A DNA stretch of 64,000 nt from Gammaproteobacteria bacterium (lineage in GTDB: Bacteria; Pseudomonadota; Gammaproteobacteria; Steroidobacterales; GCA-2729495), in contig CP054183.1 in NCBI GenBank assembly GCA_015709695.1, positions 1,476,992 through 1,540,991 on the forward strand, read 5' to 3'. Position 1 is the stretch's first letter; each line of letters starts with the position of its first letter. The notes beneath the pieces were generated by a model. The model was not told the DNA's origin. It did not search any database and was given only the letters and a program-made list of their open reading frames with translations. Both the position numbers and the translations under genes were made by a program. Of this stretch, positions 42,523 to 52,000 are shown piece after piece.

Positions 42523-44502
42523 TCAGCGCCGGCTGGCCGCTGTCTCGCGGAGATAGCGGGCGAGTTCGTCCAGGGTGGCGTCCGGCAGCCAGCCGAATGC
42601 CGGCATGGCACGCCCGGTGCGGTTCTCCGGGCTGGACGGGTCGCGCCCCGCTCGCAGGAAGCGCTTCAGGCCGTCGAGGTCCTGGCCGCGCACGAACACC
42701 GACTGGTGCAGGTTCACGCCGAGCCCCGGCACGCCTTCGGCCCCTGCACCATGGCAGGCACTGCAGTACTGGGCAAACGGACCCGCGGCGGGCGCCGCCT
42801 GCGGCTCGGCCACGGCCACCGCTGCACGCTGCGCCATGCCGAAGGGCGCGACCGCGGGCGGCGGCTCCCCTGCTCCGTCGCCGGCTGCCGTCGTCGCCAC
42901 CGTCATGCCCACCGGCATCAGCGTGCCCAGGGCGAAGCTGCCGCCGGAGGCCAGGGCCGCCAGCAGCGCCGCAGCACCGAGCTGACGCCGCCACGACAGC
43001 TGCAGGCGCGGCAGCGAGTTCAGCAGGCTCAGGGCGAGGATCGCCGTACAGGCCAGCACCGCCACCCGCAGGATGAAGATCAGCAGCTCCGGCGACCAGA
43101 TGCCCCCGGCCTGGAAGATCGCCGCCAGGCTTGCGGCGCTGGCGGCAGGCAGCTGATCCAGCGAGGTGTAGACCCAGTCGAGCTCGAAGTTCTTCTGGAT
43201 CACGGCGAACAGGCTGGCGATGAGCGCGAAGCCCAGCGCGTAACCCGACTGGCGCAGCGTGCCGAAGAGCCCCGACACCATGCCGGCCCGCTCCGGGGGC
43301 GCATGTGCCATCAGCAGCGCGTTGTTGGGCGAGAAGAACAGCCCGGTGCCGATGCCGATGACGATCAGCGCCGGCAGCAGGCCGGCGACATCGGAGTCCA
43401 CGGTCACCGCCAGCAGCATCAGGTAGCCGGCACCGCGCACCAGCGCGCCGGTGCTGCTCATGATCTCCGGCCGGAAGCGATCCGAGGCCCAGCCCGATAC
43501 CGGGCTCATCAGCGTGGTGAACAGCGCGGAGACCGCCATGATCAGGCCCACGTCCCAGGCACGCATCTCCAGCGCGTTGATGAGCACGATCGGCAGCACG
43601 AACAGCGTCAGCGGCAGGCTGGCGAACATGGTGGCGAAGGCGACCGCTGCCCGTGTGAACTCGCGGCTGCGGGTGAACAGCTCGAGGTCGATCAGCGGCT
43701 CCGCCACGCGCCGTTCGTGGCGCAGGAACAGCACGGCGAACACGAAGCCGGCGACGAACACCAGCCATGACCAGGGATCGCGCCAGTTCTCCTCGACCGG
43801 CAGCTGCGTGCAGCCGAAGAGCACGCCGAACATGGCCAGCGTCAGGTAAACCGCCCCGGCGAAATCGAAGCGCCGCGAGGCACCGGCCAGGGCCATCGGC
43901 CGGCGCAGGCCCAACGCGGCGAAGGCCAGCACGATGATCAGCGCCGCCAGCGGGATGCGGCTCCAGAAGGTGGCGCGCCAGTCGTAGGCATCGAGCAGCC
44001 AGCCGGCGAAGATCGGCCCGAGGATGAAGCCCAGCGCATTGGCCGCCTGCAGCCAGCCCAGCGCGCGGCCGCGGCGTTCCGCGCCGAAGATGCGCGTGGC
44101 GATGGTGAAGGTGGTGGGCAGGAACAGCGCCATGCCGAAGCCCTGCACCAGCCGCAGGCCGATGAGCTCGGGCACGTCCGGCGCGAAGGCGCAGGCGATC
44201 ATCGCCAGCGAGTACAGCGTGGCGCCGGCCTGGAACAGCCGCGCATGGCCGAAGGCATCGGCAACCCGGGCCGCCAGCAGCATCGGCCCGGTAGCCGCCA
44301 CGAGGTAGCCGAGCGCGACCCAGACGATCTGGTTGGTGCTGGAATCCAGGTCGTCGATCATGTCGGCGAAGGCCAGCGGCATGAAGCTCGAGTCCAGGCT
44401 CGCCATGGCGGTGGCGAGCAGAAGGGTCACCATCACCAGCAGCGCGCGTGCGCCGGGCAAGGGTGGCTCGGGCCGGGTCTGCGCTGCGGCGGCGTCGGTC
44501 AT
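42523..44502 (-). CDS. MFS transporter (DHA2-like, 14 helices) fused to a C-terminal cytochrome c domain
   Basis: This is a 659-residue single frame. Residues about 20-520 are a 14-helix DHA2/EmrB-like MFS transporter (VRALGW-type loop ERRGRALGWLQAANALGF, GFGMALFLPTTF, SPVSGWASDR). A fifteenth hydrophobic segment (about 535-560) then crosses the membrane. After an Ala/Pro-rich linker, residues 575-659 form a class I c-type cytochrome with CSACH at 580-584 and a probable axial Met633 (AMPAFGWLPD). The extra helix would put the heme domain in the periplasm. I know of no standard DHA2 family with this tail. It is nine bases downstream of the polytopic membrane gene. Redox-linked export or a periplasmic electron-transfer partner are inferences. 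Confidence 0.9.
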   Translation of the reverse strand: MTDAAAAQTRPEPPLPGARALLVMVTLLLATAMASLDSSFMPLAFADMIDDLDSSTNQIVWVALGYLVAATGPMLLAARVADAFGHARLFQAGATLYSLAMIACAFAPDVPELIGLRLVQGFGMALFLPTTFTIATRIFGAERRGRALGWLQAANALGFILGPIFAGWLLDAYDWRATFWSRIPLAALIIVLAFAALGLRRPMALAGASRRFDFAGAVYLTLAMFGVLFGCTQLPVEENWRDPWSWLVFVAGFVFAVLFLRHERRVAEPLIDLELFTRSREFTRAAVAFATMFASLPLTLFVLPIVLINALEMRAWDVGLIMAVSALFTTLMSPVSGWASDRFRPEIMSSTGALVRGAGYLMLLAVTVDSDVAGLLPALIVIGIGTGLFFSPNNALLMAHAPPERAGMVSGLFGTLRQSGYALGFALIASLFAVIQKNFELDWVYTSLDQLPAASAASLAAIFQAGGIWSPELLIFILRVAVLACTAILALSLLNSLPRLQLSWRRQLGAAALLAALASGGSFALGTLMPVGMTVATTAAGDGAGEPPPAVAPFGMAQRAAVAVAEPQAAPAAGPFAQYCSACHGAGAEGVPGLGVNLHQSVFVRGQDLDGLKRFLRAGRDPSSPENRTGRAMPAFGWLPDATLDELARYLRETAASRR

Positions 44503-44511
44503 CGATGGATC

Positions 44512-45174
44512 TCAGAGCGGCTTCACGGCGCCGAGGAACGCCGCCAGCGCCACCAGCGCCCACATCACCAGGGCAGCGCTCGCCGCCTTGCGCCGCCGCA
44601 CCCGCAGCAGGCGCTCGCCGCCATCGACGTCGCCGGCCGCGAAGCGCGCCATGGCCAGGCGCCACTGCCCGCTGTAGACCCGCAGCACCATGCCATCGAC
44701 GACGATGGCGGCAACCACCACCAACTTGAGGATCAGCCAGTCCGGCACGGTGTTGCCGGGCAGTCGCCACTGCCGCCAGGCGAGGAAGCTGAAGCCGGCC
44801 AGCAGCGCGACGCGGCAGGCCAGGTCGATGGTCAGCAGCCGCGCCACCGGCACGCGGCCATGGCCGAAGTGGATGGCCAGGGCCATGACGATCCACGCCA
44901 GCGACACGAACCAGGTCGCCGCCACCGCCACCGGCGGCAGCGGTGCGCCCCACTGCAGCGCCATCTGGAAGCCTACCGGCAGGATGGCGAGCAGCGCGAC
45001 GCGCGGCGCCAGGTCGATGTCCATGAGCAGGGCGCGCACACGGTTGCGCTCCGGCACCGGCAACCCGGGGCGCGACATGACGCCGCCGGCGAGGAACACG
45101 CCCAGATCCGCGCCAAGCCAGTAGGCGAACAGGATCACATGCGCAAAGCGCAGCCATTCATAAGAGTCGAACAC
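44512..45174 (-). CDS. Polytopic membrane protein, possibly CopD-like/heme-binding
   Basis: This 220-residue protein has about six hydrophobic segments. Its N-terminus MFDSYEWLRFAHVILFAYWLG places His12 inside the first helix. Two further histidines (IHFGHG, near residue 102) sit at the end of a later helix and an Arg-rich stretch closes the protein. The pattern resembles CopD-like or PuuD-membrane-like proteins that can bind b-type heme, but the assignment is tentative. It is the first gene of a two-gene operon with the MFS-cytochrome c fusion, so it may exchange electrons with the cytochrome domain. Confidence 0.65.
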   Translation of the reverse strand: MFDSYEWLRFAHVILFAYWLGADLGVFLAGGVMSRPGLPVPERNRVRALLMDIDLAPRVALLAILPVGFQMALQWGAPLPPVAVAATWFVSLAWIVMALAIHFGHGRVPVARLLTIDLACRVALLAGFSFLAWRQWRLPGNTVPDWLILKLVVVAAIVVDGMVLRVYSGQWRLAMARFAAGDVDGGERLLRVRRRKAASAALVMWALVALAAFLGAVKPL

Positions 45175-45638
45175 GGTCTCCCCCGCCAGGACGCGCGGCG
45201 CCGCCGGGACGGCGGCACTTTAACCTATTGTCATAACCACAGTACAAGGCAGGCAGCGGCAGCATGCCCATCGGCCACGTGGCTGCGCGATCCGGCGTGG
45301 CTCGGGGCGACCTCTTCCGCCGCCACGACCGGTCATCGCCCTCGAATCCCCGCCTGTCGCCGCACTCCTGCAGCACCGGATTCCGTGAACGGCGTCACGA
45401 ATCGCGGTGGCGGCAGGGCAGCAGCCCGTCATCGATCAGCACTTGAGAAGTACGACGTAAAGCATTGTTTATATCTGTTTTTATTCAGAAAGCTCCGCGC
45501 CAGGCCGGGTGGCTGCCCCAGGTCCGGACCGGAGGCTCTGGCGGGCCTCGCAGCGCCTCCGGGCGGAACTGCTTCAAGGTTTCGGGGAGAGCGGATGCCT
45601 AGATTGCGCCCTCGAGAGATTCCGCAACGAGAGGCGCC
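45175..45638. other. Intergenic region, 464 bases, with AT-rich patch upstream of pilus operon 2
   Basis: No credible gene is seen. Two divergent transcripts must start here. Bases 45441-45490 are strikingly AT-rich for this genome (for example TTGTTTATATC and TGTTTTTATTC), marking the likely promoter/regulator zone of pilus operon 2. TTGAGA at 45442 could be a -35 box but no well-spaced -10 box is convincing. Confidence 0.5.
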
Positions 45639-46208
45639 ATGCGCAGCAGCACCACCCACAGGCAACACGGCTTCACGCTGGGCGAAACACTGACCGCCCT
45701 GGCCGTGGCCGGCATCGGCCTGTCGCTGGCGGTGCCTGGCATGCAGGCACTCCACCGCAGCAACGACCAGGCGGTGGCCGTCAACCAGCTGGTCGGCACC
45801 CTGCACCTGGCCCGCAGCGAAGCGGTGATGCTCAATGCGCGCGTCGCGGTCTGCGCCAGTGCCGACGGCAGCCACTGCAATGGTCGCGGCTGGAGCGACG
45901 GCTGGATCGCCTTCATCGACTCCGACGGCAACCTGGAGCGTGGCGCCGCCGAAACCCTGGTGGACCGGGTGCCGGCACCAGGCATGTCGCTGGCCTCGGC
46001 ACAGTTCGCCACCAGCGTCAGCTATGGTGCCGACGGCCGCGCGAGCAGCGCCGCCGGTGATGCGCACAGCGGCGAATTCGCCTTCTGCGAGACCGGGGCC
46101 CGCACCGCGGGCCGTGTCGTCATCGTGCGGGCCAGCGGCCTGCCCACGCTGGCCGGACAGGGCCGCGACGGCATGCCGGTCAGTTGCCCGGACGGGCCGG
46201 AGGCCTGA
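45639..46208 (+). CDS. fimT: GspH/FimT-type minor pseudopilin, pilus operon 2
   Basis: This 189-residue prepilin has leader MRSSTTHRQHG and mature FTLGETLTALAVAGIGLSLA, with Glu at position 5. The GspH domain shows HLARSEAVMLNARVAVCASADG and GWSDGWIAFIDSDGN. It opens the second minor-pilin operon and corresponds to 11832-12365 in operon 1. The leader and helix are intact, so processing by prepilin peptidase is expected. Confidence 0.87.
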   Translation: MRSSTTHRQHGFTLGETLTALAVAGIGLSLAVPGMQALHRSNDQAVAVNQLVGTLHLARSEAVMLNARVAVCASADGSHCNGRGWSDGWIAFIDSDGNLERGAAETLVDRVPAPGMSLASAQFATSVSYGADGRASSAAGDAHSGEFAFCETGARTAGRVVIVRASGLPTLAGQGRDGMPVSCPDGPEA

Positions 46209-46212
46209 AGCC

Positions 46213-46815
46213 ATGCACAGCGATCACGGCACACGCCAGGGCGGCTACAACCTGCTGGAACTGATGATCACGCTGATGATCGCCGGCATGGTGCTCGGCT
46301 TCGGCATCCCGTCGTTCACCGATTTCATCGCCACCAACCGCATGGCCTCTGCGGCCAATGACCTGGTGACCTCGATCCACGCGGCGCGCACCGAGGCCGT
46401 GAAGCGCCGGCAGCCGGTCACGCTCTGCGCGAGCAGCAATTGGGCTGACGCGGCACCGGCCTGCGACCTCGGCGGCGGTGCCCCCGGCTGGATCGTCTTC
46501 GCCGATGTCAATGCCAACGCCAGTGTCGATGCCGGCGACACGGTGGTGCTGACCCATGGCCCGCTGGCCGATGGCATCACGCTCGCCATCGACGCGGCTG
46601 CCCTGCCCTACATCCAGTACGGCGGCAACGGCTTCCCGCAGGCGGCGGGCGTCGGGCCCGCCATCAACGACATCCAGCTCTGCGATGCCCGCGGCGACCA
46701 CGATACCGGTGGCGGCGTGGCGGCCGGCCGCTGGATCCAGATCGGTCCCACGGGCCGCCCGCAGACCTTCCGCATGCAGGCGGAGGTCCAGGGCAACCCG
46801 GTGGGCGGTTGCTGA
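46213..46815 (+). CDS. fimU: GspH/FimU-type minor pseudopilin, pilus operon 2
   Basis: This 200-residue prepilin has leader MHSDHGTRQGG and mature YNLLELMITLMIAGMVLGFG, with Glu5. It then shows AANDLVTSIHAARTEAVKRR, VTLCASSNW, and a C-terminal LCDARGDHDTGGG followed by GNPVGGC. These landmarks align with the pilin at 12459-13073. It starts four bases after the first pilin stop, and pilV follows seven bases later. Confidence 0.88.
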   Translation: MHSDHGTRQGGYNLLELMITLMIAGMVLGFGIPSFTDFIATNRMASAANDLVTSIHAARTEAVKRRQPVTLCASSNWADAAPACDLGGGAPGWIVFADVNANASVDAGDTVVLTHGPLADGITLAIDAAALPYIQYGGNGFPQAAGVGPAINDIQLCDARGDHDTGGGVAAGRWIQIGPTGRPQTFRMQAEVQGNPVGGC

Positions 46816-46822
46816 GGCTCCC

Positions 46823-47293
46823 ATGAACCAGCGTCCTGTTCCCCGAATCCCGCGCGTCGCCGGCTTCACCCTGGTGGAGTCGCTGGTGGCGATGGTGGTC
46901 ATCTCCGTCGGCATGCTCGGCATCGCCGCCATGTACGTCGAAGGACTGCGCGCGGGGCGCACCTCCATCTACCGCACCGTGGCCGTGGACCTGGCGGCCG
47001 ACATGGCCGACCGCATCCGCGCCAACAGCGCCGGCCAGGCCGCCTATGCGGGCGCTCCCGCCGGCAACGGCGCCGGCTGCGTCAACGCCGGTGCCAACCT
47101 TGCCCCTGCCGCGCAGGCAGCCTGCGACCTGTTCTTCTGGCAACAGCAGGTCACCACGCTGCTGCCGGCCGGCGCCGGCGTGCTCGGCTTCGCCGCCGGC
47201 GCCGGCGGGCCCAACGTCTACACCATTACCCTGGACTGGAACGAGCCGGGCGCGAACGGCACGCTCCAGTACGCGCTGACGGTGCAAATGTGA
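46823..47293 (+). CDS. pilV: Minor pilin PilV, pilus operon 2
   Basis: This 156-residue prepilin has a leader ending RVAG and mature FTLVESLVAMVVISVGMLGI, followed by GLRAGRTSIYRTVAVDLAAD and DMADRIRAN, as in PilV of operon 1. The stop (TGA at 47291-47293) overlaps the pilW ATG. It likely forms part of the pilus priming complex with PilW, PilX and PilY1. Confidence 0.9.
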   Translation: MNQRPVPRIPRVAGFTLVESLVAMVVISVGMLGIAAMYVEGLRAGRTSIYRTVAVDLAADMADRIRANSAGQAAYAGAPAGNGAGCVNAGANLAPAAQAACDLFFWQQQVTTLLPAGAGVLGFAAGAGGPNVYTITLDWNEPGANGTLQYALTVQM

Positions 47294-48219
47294 TGAACCA
47301 CCGACCACCCGCCCGCGAGGCCGGCCTGAGCCTCATCGAGATGATGGTGACGCTGGTGATCGGCGCCTTCCTGATGATCGGCGTCATCGCCATGTTCTCG
47401 CAGACCCGCAGCACCTATCGCACCAACGACACCGTGGCGCGGATGCAGGAAAACGCGCGCTTCATCCTCAGCCAGATGGAGCCTGACCTGCGCCTGACCG
47501 GCAGCTGGGGCATGCAGAACACCGGGCCGCACGTCGAGGTGCCGGCCGGTGTGACCGCCACCTGCTCCGATGGCACCGACGCCACCGCATGGCTGCTCGA
47601 TCCGCTGACGCCGGTGGCCGCGGATGACTCCGCCTACAACCTGCCCTGCCCGCCCCCTGCCGCCACGCCCTACCTGGCCGGTACCGACGTGCTGGTGCTG
47701 CGCCACGCCAGCGGCGCCCAGGTGCTGCCCGCCGCCGGCGCCGTCCAGATCCAGAGCGACCGCGGCAACAGCCGCGTGTTCGCCAACGGCGCGGCGCCGG
47801 CCGCCTGCTGCATCTACGACTGGCAAACCAACGCCTACTACGTGTCCTCGGCATCGTCGCTGGGCGCGACGGTGCCGTCATTGCGGCGCATGACGCTGAT
47901 CAACGGCGTGTGGCAGGACGAGGAACTGATCGCCGGCGTCGAGAACCTGCAGGTGGAACTCGGCGTGGACACCAATGCCGACGGCACGGTGGACCGCTAC
48001 GTCGATCCCGGCAATGCACTGGTGACGCCGCTGGTCGACCCGTCACGCATCATGGCGGTGCGCTTCTGGCTGATGCTGCGGGCCGGGCAGCTCGAGGTGG
48101 GCTTCACCGATGGCGCCACCTACAACTTCGCCAATGTCGCCAACTACGCGCCGGCGGACCGATTCCGGCGCCAACTCCTCAACAAGACCGTCGTGCTGCG
48201 CAACATGCGGAGCTCATGA
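47293..48219 (+). CDS. pilW: Minor pilin PilW, pilus operon 2
   Basis: This 308-residue prepilin has a leader ending AREAG and mature LSLIEMMVTLVIGAFLMIGV. It carries ENARFILSQMEPDLRLTGSW, LRRMTLINGVW and IAGVENLQVELGVDTNADG, the same landmarks as the operon 1 PilW. ATG at 47293 is preferred over an overlapping GTG at 47290. It lies four bases from pilX. Confidence 0.9.
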   Translation: MNHRPPAREAGLSLIEMMVTLVIGAFLMIGVIAMFSQTRSTYRTNDTVARMQENARFILSQMEPDLRLTGSWGMQNTGPHVEVPAGVTATCSDGTDATAWLLDPLTPVAADDSAYNLPCPPPAATPYLAGTDVLVLRHASGAQVLPAAGAVQIQSDRGNSRVFANGAAPAACCIYDWQTNAYYVSSASSLGATVPSLRRMTLINGVWQDEELIAGVENLQVELGVDTNADGTVDRYVDPGNALVTPLVDPSRIMAVRFWLMLRAGQLEVGFTDGATYNFANVANYAPADRFRRQLLNKTVVLRNMRSS

Positions 48220-48223
48220 AGCC

Positions 48224-48673
48224 ATGACGCACCCGAACAACAATCCCTCGCGGCAGCAAGGCGCCTCGCTGGTCATCGGCCTGGTGCTGCTGCTGGTGCT
48301 CTCGGTGCTGGCCGTCTCCACCATGAACAGCGCCACCTTCGGCCTGACCATGGCCGGCAACATGCAGTACAGCGAGAACGCCTTCCAGCTCGCCGAGACC
48401 GGCATCGAGGTCGCCATCAGCAACGGCCCCTTCTGCGCCGGCACCGGCTGCCCGGTCAATGCCATTGCCCAGACCCAGGTGCTCGACACCGGCGGCAGGG
48501 AGATCGGCACCTACCAGGCGAACACCACCTACCAGGCCTGCACCATGCGCGACGGCTACAGCGCGAACTTCCGGGCCTACCACTTCCGCATTGCCTCGGT
48601 GGGCCAGTCCTCCCGCGGCGCGCAGTCGCAGAACCAGCAGGAGTTCTTCCTGATCGGTCCCGACGGCTGCTGA
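48224..48673 (+). CDS. pilX: Minor pilin PilX, pilus operon 2
   Basis: This 149-residue protein has a leader ending SRQQG and hydrophobic ASLVIGLVLLLVLSVLAVST, without Glu5 as in PilX/GspK-type pilins. It is followed by TFGLTMAGNMQYSENAFQLAE, the PilX hallmark. Cysteines in FCAGTGC and a terminal GPDGC could form disulphides. It corresponds to 14499-14984. Confidence 0.88.
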   Translation: MTHPNNNPSRQQGASLVIGLVLLLVLSVLAVSTMNSATFGLTMAGNMQYSENAFQLAETGIEVAISNGPFCAGTGCPVNAIAQTQVLDTGGREIGTYQANTTYQACTMRDGYSANFRAYHFRIASVGQSSRGAQSQNQQEFFLIGPDGC

Positions 48674-48707
48674 GCGAACCCCAACCGGATTCCAAGGAGA
48701 CCCAGTC

Positions 48708-49061
48708 ATGCGCAAGCGTATCGGCATCGTCCTGGCGGCAGCCCTGGCCTTCACCGGCGGCCCTGCCCTGGCAGCCATGACCAACATCGAGAATGCCTAC
48801 GAGGCCACGGCGCAGCAGGTCAGCCTGCCTTCCGTCGCCACGGGCCAGCTGGTGGTCACCGGCTGCACCGGCTGCAAGCCGGTGGTGCTGCGCGTCACCG
48901 AGGCCACGCAGTACCTCGTTGGCGGCGGCAAGGGCGAGGCCGTCAGCCTGGCACAGATGCGCGACACACTGCGCGCCCCCGGCGCCAGCCAGCGCCTGCT
49001 CACGGTCTTCTACCGGCTCGCGGACAACGTCGTGACCCGCGTCGTCCTTGGCGCCCACTGA
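48708..49061 (+). CDS. Small secreted CxGC protein of pilus operon 2, function unknown
   Basis: This 117-residue protein has a signal peptide (MRKRIGIVLAAALAFTGGPA then LA). The mature part contains IENAYEATAQQVSLPS, a CTGC motif and a C-terminus ending TRVVLGAH. A good ribosome binding site (AAGGAG) lies about nine bases upstream of the ATG. It aligns end to end with the protein at 14981-15340, and both sit between pilX and pilY1. Conservation of position and of the CxGC pair argues for a specific role in pilus or PilY1 function, not yet named to my knowledge. Confidence 0.82.
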   Translation: MRKRIGIVLAAALAFTGGPALAAMTNIENAYEATAQQVSLPSVATGQLVVTGCTGCKPVVLRVTEATQYLVGGGKGEAVSLAQMRDTLRAPGASQRLLTVFYRLADNVVTRVVLGAH

Positions 49062-49094
49062 TCGGCCGGCACATCCAGAGAGGTTGCGATCACC

Positions 49095-52000
49095 ATGAAC
49101 ACCATCACCCATCGCCTCGGCTCCCTGGCTTGCGGCCTGCTGCTCGGCCTCGCGGCCCTGCCGGCCATCGCCGACGACACCGAGATCTTCATCGCCTCGC
49201 AGGATCCCTCGATCACCGGGGCCAAGCCCAACATCCTGTTCATCATCGACAACTCCGGCAGCATGGACAGCACGGTGACGACCCAGGAGCCGTGGAACGC
49301 CGCCACCACCTTCAGCGGCTGCTACAACGCCAACCGCCTGTACTTCTCGACCAACAGCACCCGGCCGGGCTGCGGCAGCAGCAACTACATCGCCAAGAGC
49401 GCCAACTACTGCGACGCCTCGAAGGCCGCGCTGGCCAACGTCGGCAGCTACTCCGACCGCCTGCTCGCCTGGCGCAGCGGCAACCGCAGCTGGGTGGCGC
49501 TGAGCGGTGGCAGCAACAGCACGCGGCCCATGGAGTGCCGCGCCGACCGTGGCGTCCACGGCCAGGCGGCCGGCGACGGCAAGCCCTATGCCGCCACCGG
49601 CAGCGGCGGCCCCTGGGCCGCCGGTACCGCCAGCGAGCCCTCGTGGAACAACGACTACACCATCTGGGACGGCAACTGGCTGAACTGGTACTCCAGCGGC
49701 GGCACCGTCACCCAGACCCGCATGGAGATCGTGCGCAACGTCGCCAACAACATGCTGGCCAGCCTCAATGGCGTCAACGTCGGCCTGATGCACTTCAACG
49801 TCGACCAGGGCGGCACCGTGGCCCATGCCATCGAGAACATCGCCACCGCCCGCGGCAACCTGCAGACGGCGGTCAGCGCCCTGACGGCGAGCACCTGGAC
49901 GCCGCTGTCGGAAACCCTGTACGAAGCCGGCAACTACTACATGGGCCGCAACGTCGATTACGGCAACACCGGCCCGGTGCTGAGCGTCGGCCCCTCGCGG
50001 ACCAGCGGCACAACCACCGGCACCACCTACAAGAAGCCGGTGCTGTATGCCTGCCAGAAGAACTACATCGTGCTGCTGACCGACGGCCAGCCCACCAAGG
50101 ACGTCAGTGCGACGTCGAAGATCAAGGGCCTGCCGCAGTGGGCGGCCACCGTCACCACGCCGGCCTGCAGCGGCGCGGCCGGCAGCGACGGCCAGTGCAT
50201 GAGCGACCTGGCCGAGTACCTGCGCAAGCACGACCTGGATGCCAGCCTGACGGGCAACCAGAGCGTCACCACCTATACCATCGGCTTCGGCGTCGACCTG
50301 GCGCTGGGCGACACCACATTCCTGCAGGAGACCGCCAACAAGGGCGGCGGCAAGTACTTCCCCGCCGGCGACACGGCGACGCTGCAGGCGGCGCTGACCG
50401 CGATCGTCTACGACATCCTCGACGACGCCACCACGTTCTCGACGCCCACGGCGCCGGTCAACGCCTTCAACCGCACCACCAACCTGAGCGACGTCTTCGT
50501 CTCGGTGTTCGCACCCTCTGCCACCGAGCACTGGGCGGGCAACCTGAAGAAGTACCAGCTGCGCAACGGGCGGCTGCTGGACGTCAACAGCCAGCCGGCC
50601 GTGGACGCCAATACCGGCTTCTTCTCCAAGACCTCCCAGAGCTACTGGTCCGATGCCGTGGACGGCAACAGCGCCCAGCTCGGCGGCGCCGCCGGCGAGC
50701 TGCCGGTACACACGGCACGCAACCTCTACACCAGCATCTCCGGCAACCAGCTCGCCGCCAGCTCCAACGCCGTCAGTACGGCCAATACGGCGATCACCGC
50801 GGCGATGATCGGTGCCCCCGCCGCCGACCGCGACACGGTCATCAACTGGGCCCGCGGCCTGGACGTGCGCGACGAGGACGACGACGGCGACATGACCGAC
50901 GTGCGCCATGTGATGGGCGACCCGCTGCACGTGCGCCCGGTGAACGTGCTCTACGGCGGCACCGAGGCGAGCCCCGATGCCACGGTCTATGTCTCCACCA
51001 ATGACGGCTACCTGCACGCCATCGACCCCGATGACGGCAGCGAGCTCTGGGCCTTCATCCCGTCGCAGATGCTGGGTCGCCTCTACGACCTCTATCTCGA
51101 CGAGCCGACGGCTACCCGCACCTACGGCCTGGACGGCGAGATCAGCGTCTACATCGCCAACGACGACGGCGTGCCGGGCATCAGCGGCAGCGAGAAGGTC
51201 ATCCTGCTGTTCGGCATGCGCCGCGGCGGCGACAGCGTCTATGCGCTCGACGTCACCGACCGCAGCAATCCGCAGCTGCTGTGGAGGATCAGCAGCAGCA
51301 CCACCGGCTTCGGCCAGCTCGGCCAGACCTGGTCACCGCCGGTCACCGCCCGGGTCCAGGTCGATGCGGCCATCCGCAACGTGGCCATCTTCGGTGGCGG
51401 CTACGACGATGCCGAGGATGCCACCGCCTTCCGCAGCGCCGACAGCCGCGGCAACGCCGTCTACATGGTGGACGCCCTCACCGGCGAGCTGCTGTGGCGC
51501 GCCGGCAATGGCAGCAGCAACAATCTCAACCTCTCCGCCATGACCCATGCCATCCCGGCGGGCCTGCGCGTGCTGGACCTCGACCTCGACGGCCTGGCCG
51601 ACCGCATGTACGTCGGCGACATGGCGGGCCAGGTCTGGCGCTTCGACATCAACAACGGCCAGCCTGCCAGCAGCCTCGTCGATGGCGGCGTGTTCGCCAG
51701 CCTCGGCGGTGCGGTCGTCACGGCCCCGGTGCCGGACAGCACCGCGCGGCGCTTCTTCGCCACCCCGGACGTGGCGCGGATCGTCGCCAACAACCGCGCC
51801 TACCTCAGCATCAACATCGGCTCGGGCCACCGCGCGCATCCGCTGGACACCGCCACGGACGACCAGTTCTTCGCGCTGCGTGACTACAAGGTGCTCGACA
51901 AGATCGCCACGGCCAGCTACCCGCAACCGATCACGGTGGCGGACCTGCTGGACATCACCGGGGACCTGGCACCCAGCATCCCCTACAACTCGCCCGGCTG

